Positions 15,661-20,436 of a DNA stretch of 20,436 bases are shown here, piece by piece (the first letter of the stretch is position 1; each line of letters starts with the position of its first letter). The translations under genes and the position numbers were made by a program. The notes beneath the pieces are model-generated. The model searched no databases, had not been told where the DNA came from, and saw only the letters and a list, made by a program, of their open reading frames with translations. This DNA is from JBBDWZ01 sp050732575 (GTDB taxonomy: Bacteria > Gemmatimonadota > Gemmatimonadetes > Longimicrobiales > RSA9), in contig JBOHRF010000067.1 of assembly GCA_050732575.1 (NCBI GenBank), forward strand, positions 1 through 20,436, read 5' to 3'.

Positions 15661-15662
15661 AT

Positions 15663-15700
15663 GGCGTGAACTGTCAAGAAGTCGGCGTGCAGTGTCAAGA
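15663..15700 (+). promoter_or_regulatory. AraC-type operator: two 17-bp direct repeats, 21-bp period
   Basis: GGCGTGAACTGTCAAGA (15663-15679) and GGCGTGCAGTGTCAAGA (15684-15700) differ at 2 of 17 positions and are separated by 4 bp. This spacing equals that of the araI1-I2 half-sites bound by an AraC dimer. They begin 3 bp upstream of the AraC start and lie in the 107-bp space before the divergent remnant gene, so autoregulation and control of the divergent promoter are likely. On the minus strand each unit contains TTGACA, which could double as a -35. Confidence 0.65.
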
Positions 15701-15767
15701 GAATCGCCCTCCCCTGCGGTAACCTTGAGCGCGTTTTGAAATTCAACCTGAAGGCAGAGGATAGCAT

Positions 15768-16121
15768 ATGCGTATTCAGGATTGGGCGCCCCGGGTACTG
15801 GCCGGCCTCGGTTTGGCGGCGTGCGATACCATGGGCCCCGGTGAACCCGGCAACCTGGTTCCGGCAACCGTGGCGGAAATCCGGCGAATCCGGTCATTGT
15901 GTTCCTGCACGGTGGCTCGGGTAGCGACTACCGGTCACTGCTGCGCTGGCCGACCGATTCAACGTGGCCGACGAGTACTTCCTGGTCTTCTGGGACCAGC
16001 GGGGCACGGGCCTCTCGCCGCGGGAGCACAAGGACGTGCTGACGCTCGCCATGTACGTGACCGACCTCAACACGCTGCTCGACCGCTACTCGGCCGGACG
16101 GCCGGCGTTCTTCCGTGGACT
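15768..16121 (+). pseudogene. Alpha/beta hydrolase lipoprotein, 5' part, frameshifted and cut before the nucleophile
   Basis: ATG 15768 follows AGAGGA (15756-15761) by 6 nt and encodes a lipoprotein leader (MRIQDWAPRVLAGLGLAAC, Cys19) ending GNLVPATVAE. The frame then shifts and reads NPANPVIVFLHGGSGSDYRS, the oxyanion HGG motif, shifts again, and reads ADRFNVADEYFLVFWDQRG, TGLSPRE and YVTDLNTLLDRYS. Intact proline-iminopeptidase-like relatives would next have the GHSWG nucleophile elbow; here, after GRPAFF, the sequence becomes an outer-membrane protein. The catalytic Ser, acid and His are therefore absent. At least two frameshifts plus the fusion make this non-functional. It is divergent from the AraC operon and was probably its regulated neighbour. 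Confidence 0.82.
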
Positions 16122-16435
16122 GAATCTCGGCGCGGACCTCACGGGAAGCGCGGGCGTGTACCCGCCCCGGCTGGTTCGCCGCGGCACAATTCGGAAAGGA
16201 TAAGGCGATCATCACCCACATCACGCACACCGACTGGTACCGCACGCACTATTATCCGGATGCGAAGGACGGCTGGTACCTCGACGCAGGAGGCACCTTC
16301 CACTATGGACTCGCGGGCGGGATCGCATTGGGAAAGGCCGAGTTGGCAGGGCGGTTCGGATTCCTCCGCACCGAGGACTTCAACGAAGTGAATCCGCCGA
16401 TGTACGCGAGCGTTGGGTTGGGATTCGCGTTCTGA
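16122..16435 (+). pseudogene. C-terminal remnant of an outer-membrane beta-barrel protein
   Basis: RGLNLGADLTGSAGVYPP in one frame continues, after a shift near 16165, as GWFAAAQFGKDKAIITHITH, then DTDWYRTHYYPDAKDGWYLD-type sequence and alternating strands. It ends ASVGLGFAF at the stop 16433-16435. Alternating hydrophobic residues and a terminal Phe are the hallmark of outer-membrane barrels recognised by BamA. There is no start or signal peptide; the 5' side is fused to the hydrolase remnant. I cannot assign a transport function. Confidence 0.65.
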
Positions 16436-16447
16436 GGAAGGAGTCCC

Positions 16448-16483
16448 CCTTACCCTCGCCATGATCCTGAGGTGAGGGTGAGG
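16448..16483 (+). terminator. Hairpin after the outer-membrane remnant
   Basis: Arms at 16448-16460 and 16471-16483 pair over 13 positions (two as G-T wobbles) around a 10-nt loop; the right arm is GGTGAGGGTGAGG. It starts 13 bp after the stop codon, a natural terminator position. There is no U-run, so efficiency is uncertain. Confidence 0.4.
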
Positions 16484-16532
16484 CCGTCTCAACGAGAGCA
16501 GCTGTTTGCGAGTGCCCGCTGGATTTGCGGAA

Positions 16533-16805
16533 TCAGCGCGTTGCTTCCTGTTTCCTGGCAAGCAGGAGACGCTCCGCGAGATCGGTGATCACCCAATCTT
16601 CCGCGATCAGACCGTCGTGGAATCGACTCGTGACCATATCGCTGCATGCCTGGGCTGGGGCTGCATGAGCGCCTCCTGGAGGATCGGCGCACCCAATATA
16701 GTCGCCCAGCGCGTTGGTTCGCCTCGGGACCAGCCATGCGCGACTGCTGCCATTCCATCGAGGCGCATCTCGAAAGGGACAACGCACGGGATTGAGCCAG
16801 ATCAA
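16533..16805 (-). pseudogene. Possible SnoaL-like / ester-cyclase C-terminal remnant
   Basis: The minus-strand frame ends RFHDGLIAEDWVITDLAERL, then LLARKQEATR, stop at 16533. 'F.dG.Iaed W...D...LL.' is the usual last strand-and-tail of SnoaL-like polyketide-cyclase/ester-cyclase proteins, which are about 130-150 residues long. YIGCADPPGG at about residue 36 may be the expected 'G.PPTG' stretch, but the sequence between and before it does not fit. An intact gene is unlikely. The call rests on one motif region. Confidence 0.33.
16735..16765 (+). repeat. 31-bp direct repeat, left copy
   Basis: The copy runs from CATGCGCGACTGC to ATCGAGGCG and matches 17163-17193 at 28 of 31 positions in the same orientation. 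Weaker similarity extends about 15 bp to the left. It lies 111 bp before the small membrane protein gene. Confidence 0.65.
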
Positions 16806-16875
16806 CGGAAATGTGTTTGCTGACGGTACGGGGCTTGCCTCAACAGGGCGCCAGCCTTGGAGGAGGGGCCATCAT

Positions 16876-17055
16876 ATGTCTTCATTCGCGATTTACATCG
16901 TCGGGTTCCTTGTTCTCATCGTCGGCCTCGCCCTGGCCGCGAATCTGGTAGGGATTTCAACCACCTGGATCGGGATTGGAGTGGTCGTGCTGCTCGGTCT
17001 GGGCATTCTCATGGGCGTGTCACGCACCAAGCGGCCGGATCCCCCAGCCACTTGA
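16876..17055 (+). CDS. Small two-helix membrane protein, 59 residues
   Basis: ATG 16876 is preceded by GGAGGAGG (about 16858-16865), a strong ribosome site at about 10 nt. The protein has one helix at about 4-24 (FAIYIVGFLVLIVGLALAA), a short loop with Gly-Ile-Ser, and a second helix at about 30-47 (TWIGIGVVVLLGLGILMGV). A basic, proline-rich tail follows (SRTKRPDPPAT). This pattern belongs to a common family of uncharacterised bacterial inner-membrane peptides. It stands alone between unrelated genes and is flanked by 31-bp repeats. No function can be given; that it is a real gene is well supported. Confidence 0.8.
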   Translation: MSSFAIYIVGFLVLIVGLALAANLVGISTTWIGIGVVVLLGLGILMGVSRTKRPDPPAT

Positions 17056-17162
17056 GGTCCGTTGCGGTACCCTGCGAGCGCGGTTGCCGCCGGTTGCCCG
17101 GGCAATGAGCGCGCTTGCTGACTTCCAGCACTCTCACCAAGCCGAACGTTCCGCCTTACGAC

Positions 17163-17193
17163 CATGAGCGACTGCCGCCATTCTATCGAGGCG
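17163..17193 (+). repeat. 31-bp direct repeat, right copy
   Basis: This matches 16735-16765 with three substitutions. It lies between the small membrane protein gene and the stop of the convergent di-haem gene. The period between copies is 428 bp. Confidence 0.65.
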
Positions 17194-17245
17194 GCAGTTT
17201 TAGCTTGCTGGCTGCGGTCAAGCCCGGCAGTCCGCAATTGCCGCT

Positions 17246-18499
17246 TCAGATCGACTTCAGGTATTCGACCAGTTCGCGCTGTTGTGCCGCACTCAGGTTC
17301 AGCTTCAAGACCTTGTTGTAATGCGCTACTACGTCAGCCAGAGTCCGGGCGCTGCCATCATGAAAATACGGTGGGTGCTGCCAGAGTCCGCGCAGTGGCG
17401 TGGTGCGGTACGCCTTGTTGGCCGTGCGCATTGCGTAAGCCGCGTCCATGCCAGTCTCAGCGGGTGCGTGCAGCTTGCCATCGTTGTTGTCGGTGCCCGT
17501 ACCACCCACGTGGCAGCGCGCACACGATTGTGTGAACGTAGCGAGCCCCCGCTCGGCCGCTGCCGCGTCGAAACTTCCCAAGGGCGCGGGCGGCGAGGCC
17601 ATCGAATGTTGGTAGGCGCGCAGCGCGGGCAGCTTCGCGGTGACCTGATCCGGTGAATGCACAACCTTGAGGTTGAGCCGCGCATCTTCGAAGTTTCCGT
17701 GCCCGCGCATCTGCGTGACTGCCACATACGCATTCCAATAAGAGATCGGCCCTTCCGCGGTGTAGGTTTCGTTTTTCACCTGAGCAAGGCCATACGCGGG
17801 TGGCAATACCAGCGGCGAGTTCTTGCCATCAATGTTGTAGCGCGGGTCGTACTTGCCGGGGCCCCACGAATTGTAGACGGCCTTTTTTTCTGCGCTCAAG
17901 GCCGGTGAAAGCGCGACGATGGCGCCCACGTTTAGGTCCCGGTTGGGCCAGCCATCCTTGCGCTGGCCAATGCCCGGCATGACCGAGTTGTCTACGGTTG
18001 AGTGGCAGAGCGCGCAGGTTATGCCGAGTCGCGTGATTCGATTGTTGCCATCAACGGTAGCCTGTATGCCAACAATCGCGTTCATCTTGAGCAACGCGAC
18101 GGTGGTGGCCGGACTCTTCAGATCGACTTTTTCCAGGATCCCGGCAGGCAGCACGTCCGCGTCGACTTTCAGACCAACCTTGAGCGCAGTCGTCGGATCG
18201 ACGGCCGTCTGCACAACTTCGTTCAGGTGCAACGTGTCGGTCCAGAAGGGCTCGTTGCCGAATGTTTCGAAACGAAAGATCCGCTTCCCTTCCGCCACGA
18301 CCTCCGGAGATTTGTCGTCGGCCACTGGTGCTGCACCGGATGCGGCACCGCTCTCCATGGACTTGGCGCTGTTGTCCATCCGGGTCTGGTTGCAGCCGAA
18401 CCCTCCTACCAGGGCCATCACGATGATGCACGAGCCGAAACGTGCGGACGTTCCTGATCGGCTACCACTCCGTGATCGCGCATGCATCTGGGTATCCAT
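17246..18499 (-). CDS. Di-haem cytochrome c peroxidase/MauG-like lipoprotein
   Basis: ATG 18499 sits 5 nt after GGAGG. The 417-residue protein has a basic N-terminus, a hydrophobic segment and a GGFGC lipobox (Cys36), so it is probably anchored in the envelope. Two covalent haem sites are present: CALCH at 162-166 and CARCH at 326-330. The C-terminal block TTPLRGLWQHPPYFHDGSAR, followed by LADVVAHYN, is characteristic of the bacterial CcP/MauG superfamily. Family members reduce hydrogen peroxide with electrons from small cytochromes or oxidise protein or organic substrates; which applies here is not readable. The N-terminal haem domain is less typical of classical CcpA, so a divergent subgroup is likely. 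The gene stands alone, convergent with the small membrane protein gene and divergent from the AHSA1-ArsR pair. Confidence 0.88.
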   Translation of the reverse strand: MDTQMHARSRSGSRSGTSARFGSCIIVMALVGGFGCNQTRMDNSAKSMESGAASGAAPVADDKSPEVVAEGKRIFRFETFGNEPFWTDTLHLNEVVQTAVDPTTALKVGLKVDADVLPAGILEKVDLKSPATTVALLKMNAIVGIQATVDGNNRITRLGITCALCHSTVDNSVMPGIGQRKDGWPNRDLNVGAIVALSPALSAEKKAVYNSWGPGKYDPRYNIDGKNSPLVLPPAYGLAQVKNETYTAEGPISYWNAYVAVTQMRGHGNFEDARLNLKVVHSPDQVTAKLPALRAYQHSMASPPAPLGSFDAAAAERGLATFTQSCARCHVGGTGTDNNDGKLHAPAETGMDAAYAMRTANKAYRTTPLRGLWQHPPYFHDGSARTLADVVAHYNKVLKLNLSAAQQRELVEYLKSI

Positions 18500-18673
18500 T
18501 TCCGCCTCCAAGGTGGAGCGATCCGTGAGGCGAGAAAGCGATCACGGCCGCCTGGAATGGACCCCACTGTGTTTGCAAGAATGCCGCCAGACGCGCGCGC
18601 GTTCTCGCGACGAGCGCGGAAGGGCGCGTCCGCCGCTACCCATGGCACGCACCACGAACGGCCGGGGCAATAG

Positions 18674-18730
18674 GCAACCCACTGGTTGCATATTTTGCCG
18701 GGCGCGGTTATTATGCAACCATGAGATTGC
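18674..18730 (+). promoter_or_regulatory. Promoter bracketed by two ArsR-type palindromic operators
   Basis: Operator 1 is GCAACCcactGGTTGC (18674-18689), a perfect 6-4-6 palindrome. Operator 2 is GCAACCatgaGATTGC (18715-18730), the same with one mismatch. Their centres are 41 bp apart, close to four helical turns. Between and overlapping them is TTGCAT (18687-18692), 16 bp, TATTAT (18709-18714), a plausible promoter. A larger perfect inverted repeat, TGGTTGCATA to TATGCAACCA (18683-18721), results from the arrangement. The ArsR protein encoded downstream is the obvious candidate binder. Confidence 0.65.
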
Positions 18731-18764
18731 ACATTGGCCGGCCCCCAACGGAGGAAGATCTGTT

Positions 18765-19238
18765 ATGAAGGCCATGGAGAAGCAGACCAGTACCGATCGC
18801 ATCGAGAAGCGGATCACGCTGCGCGTGCCACAGTCCCGGGTGTGGCGCGCACTGACCAGGGCGGAGGAGTTCGGCGCGTGGTTTGGCGTGAAGCTGGAGG
18901 GCGAATTCGCCGAAGGTGCGGCAGTGCGCGGTAGAATCACAATCAAGGGCTACGAGCATGCGCTGCTGGAAGTGCTGGTCGAGCGCATCGAACCCGAGCG
19001 ATTCTTCTCGTACCGCTGGCATCCGTACGCCGTTGACGCCCAGGTAGATTACTCGGCGGAGCCGACCACTCTCGTGGAGTTCCGCTTGCAGGAGGTGGAG
19101 GGCGGGACGCAGCTCACGATCGTCGAATCGGGTTTCGATCGCATTCCGGCCGCGCGGCGCGCGCAGGCGTTCCGCATGAACGATGCGGGGTGGAACGGGC
19201 AAATGAAGAACATCGAGCGGTATGTCAGCGCTGGCTAG
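18765..19238 (+). CDS. SRPBCC/AHSA1-like (activator of Hsp90 ATPase homologue) protein
   Basis: ATG 18765 follows GGAGGAAG (18750-18757) by 7 nt. The 157-residue product shows the START/SRPBCC fold of the AHSA1 group: IEKRITLRVPQSRVWRALTR, then AEEFGAWFGVKLEG, ERIEPERFFSYRWHPYAVDA, TLVEFRLQEVEGGTQLTIVE and a C-terminal helix around GWNGQMKNIERYV. The fold makes a deep hydrophobic pocket; members bind small hydrophobic ligands or act as co-chaperones, and the ligand here is unknown. Its stop lies 17 nt inside the following arsR-type gene, so the two are translationally linked. Pairing of AHSA1 proteins with an ArsR repressor is common and suggests a ligand-responsive self-regulated unit. Confidence 0.92.
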   Translation: MKAMEKQTSTDRIEKRITLRVPQSRVWRALTRAEEFGAWFGVKLEGEFAEGAAVRGRITIKGYEHALLEVLVERIEPERFFSYRWHPYAVDAQVDYSAEPTTLVEFRLQEVEGGTQLTIVESGFDRIPAARRAQAFRMNDAGWNGQMKNIERYVSAG

Positions 19239-19566
19239 CGGCGTCCGGCGCGTGGATGTAGCGTCCGTCTTCGCCGCGCTCGGCGAAGCAACGCGCCTGC
19301 GGCTGGTTACGCGACTGTCCGATGACGGCCCGCTCTCGATCGCTCGCCTGAGCGATGGAGCGGGCGTCACGCGCCAGGCGGTCACGAAGCATCTCAAGGC
19401 GCTCGCCCATGCCGGCGTAGTGCGTGGCACGCGCCGCGGGCGCGAGCGCATCTGGGAGCTGCGGCCCAAGCGGCTCGAGATGGCGAGCCGCTATCTCGAC
19501 GAGGTCTCCGGACAGTGGGACGCGGCCATCGAGCGGCTGCGCGCGTTTCTGGAGGACAAGTCCTGA
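19222..19566 (+). CDS. ArsR-family winged-helix repressor
   Basis: The 114-residue protein has the ArsR winged HTH: VFAALGEATRLRLVTRLSDD, then SIARLSDGAGVTRQAVTKHL (recognition helix around VTRQAVTKHLKAL), and the wing VVRGTRRGRERIWELRPKRL. No paired cysteines or histidines of known metal-sensing sites are present, so it is probably not a metal sensor. This is usual for ArsR proteins coupled to AHSA1 partners. It overlaps the AHSA1 gene by 17 nt. The twin palindromes at 18674-18730 upstream of the pair are its likely operators, giving negative autoregulation (inference). Confidence 0.92.
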   Translation: MSALASGVRRVDVASVFAALGEATRLRLVTRLSDDGPLSIARLSDGAGVTRQAVTKHLKALAHAGVVRGTRRGRERIWELRPKRLEMASRYLDEVSGQWDAAIERLRAFLEDKS

Positions 19567-19654
19567 GCTGGAACGCGCAGCTTCGCATTCGGGCGGGCAC
19601 GCCGATCAGTAGTAAACTGCGGAGCAACGGAACGTTCTAGCGATAGGGCTGAGA

Positions 19655-20436
19655 ATGTCTGCTCATCCAAACTGTCGAGCCGCACACGTGTTCTCGCTCG
19701 TTATCATGGCGTGCGTGGCCGCGCTGCACGCCGCCCCACCAGCTGCCGCGCAGCGCGTCGACGACCGAGCGCTCACGCGGGCCGCGCCGCAGGAGTGGCT
19801 CACCTACGGCCGCGACTATGCGGAGACGCACTACAGCCCGCTCTCGCAGATCAACACCAACAACGTGAGCCGTCTGGCACTCGCGTGGAGCTGGGCGATC
19901 CCGAAAATCGGCGCGCGCCTCGAAGCGGTCCCTGTGATCTCGGACGGCGTGCTTTACGCCACCGGACCGCGCAGCTTTGTGTTCGCGCTGGACGCGCGCA
20001 CCGGACGCGAGCTGTGGCGCTGGGATCCGGGCATCCCGCAAGGCGGGCCGAGCGTGTGCTGCGGCGAGGTGAACCGCGGCGTTGCTGTGTTTGGAGAACT
20101 TGTGTTCGTCGGCCTGCTGGATGGCAGGCTGGTCGCGCTGAATCGAAAGACCGGAACGCTCGCCTGGTCCGTGCAAACCACACCGCCCAACTCCGACTAC
20201 AGCATCACAGGCGCGCCGCGCATTGTGAAAAGCAACGTGGTGATCGGCAATGGCGGCGCCGAATACGGCGTGCGCGGCTACGTCACGGCGTACAACGCGG
20301 AGACCGGCAAGCAAGTGTGGCGCTGGTACACGGTGCCCGGCAATCCTGCGCACGGTTACGAGAACGAGGCCATGAGACGCGCGGCCAGGACGTGGAACGG
20401 CGAATGGTGGCGCATGGGAGGCGGCGGGACCGTGTG
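19655..20436 (+). CDS. PQQ-dependent methanol/ethanol-type dehydrogenase, N-terminal part
   Basis: ATG 19655 opens a frame that runs off the right edge after 260 codons. The signal peptide covers about residues 1-33 (cut after PPAAAQ), so the enzyme is periplasmic. EWLTYGRDYAETHYSPLSQI is the classic start of quinoprotein alcohol dehydrogenases. The PQQ-site residues are recognisable by spacing: Glu90, vicinal disulphide Cys135-Cys136 in SVCCGEVNRGV and Arg141. Glu203 in GGAEYGVRG is the expected calcium/lanthanide ligand. Tryptophan-docking repeats (LDARTGRELWRWD, LNRKTGTLAWSV, YNAETGKQVWRW) confirm the beta-propeller. Full proteins have 570-700 residues, sometimes with a C-terminal cytochrome c. 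The metal-choosing Asp and the C-terminus lie outside the window. The ribosome site is weak (AGGGCTGAG). Confidence 0.93.
   Translation, partial: MSAHPNCRAAHVFSLVIMACVAALHAAPPAAAQRVDDRALTRAAPQEWLTYGRDYAETHYSPLSQINTNNVSRLALAWSWAIPKIGARLEAVPVISDGVLYATGPRSFVFALDARTGRELWRWDPGIPQGGPSVCCGEVNRGVAVFGELVFVGLLDGRLVALNRKTGTLAWSVQTTPPNSDYSITGAPRIVKSNVVIGNGGAEYGVRGYVTAYNAETGKQVWRWYTVPGNPAHGYENEAMRRAARTWNGEWWRMGGGGTV

Noticed and set aside
15661..15897. 79-residue N-terminal extension of the AraC frame
   Set aside because: It overlaps the operator and the divergent leader sequence, is proline/arginine-rich and does not match the family; ATG 15660 fits better.
17919..18764. Plus-strand extension of the AHSA1 frame upstream to 17919
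   Set aside because: It is antisense to the di-haem gene; a strong ribosome site and the promoter place the start at 18765.

Overview
The window is a GC-rich bacterial chromosome segment. Its gene types suggest a soil Gemmatimonadota or Acidobacteriota member: an 820-residue ABC permease of the acidobacterial duplicated-orphan-permease (ADOP) type plus ADOP remnants, a NamZ/DUF1343 lipoprotein, a secreted class C beta-lactamase-like hydrolase, an ArsR/AHSA1 pair, a di-haem peroxidase-like lipoprotein and a PQQ dehydrogenase. The taxon is inferred from gene content only; no marker gene is present.

Layout. 1-1800 is read leftwards: a NamZ-type muramidase cut by the left edge, a doubtful small ORF and a small membrane protein. 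2061-3479 is a secreted serine hydrolase with a good promoter. 3583-6802 is a segment of visibly lower GC holding a subtilisin-like lipoprotein protease (frame broken at a run of eight C), a small lipoprotein and a ruined ADOP gene. It is bracketed by direct repeats of about 260 bp, the right one being a decayed copy of the hydrolase 3' end. 7456-8307 is a truncated ankyrin protein. 8358-10820 is an intact ADOP permease on the minus strand. 11029-13317 is mostly wreckage: an alpha/beta hydrolase lacking its oxyanion-hole segment, a 92-bp ADOP N-terminal remnant, a frameshifted membrane protein, degenerate GC-rich repeats and a 5'-truncated gene. 13401-15660 is a tight minus-strand operon (AraC regulator, endonuclease/phosphatase-like lipoprotein, Nudix hydrolase) with ATGA and TTGA overlaps. 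Divergent from it is a chimeric remnant made of an alpha/beta hydrolase lipoprotein and an outer-membrane protein end. 16876-17055 is a small membrane protein flanked by 31-bp repeats. 17246-18499 is the di-haem protein, and 18765-19566 an AHSA1-ArsR pair behind a promoter bracketed by two palindromes. 19655 to the right edge is the start of a PQQ alcohol dehydrogenase.

I see no phage, CRISPR, transposase or recognisable defence system. The notable signals are regulatory (AraC half-site pair with 21-bp period; twin ArsR-like operators around one promoter), a homopolymer that separates a lipoprotein signal from its protease, and an unusually high density of deletion scars, partial duplications and chimeric gene ends.
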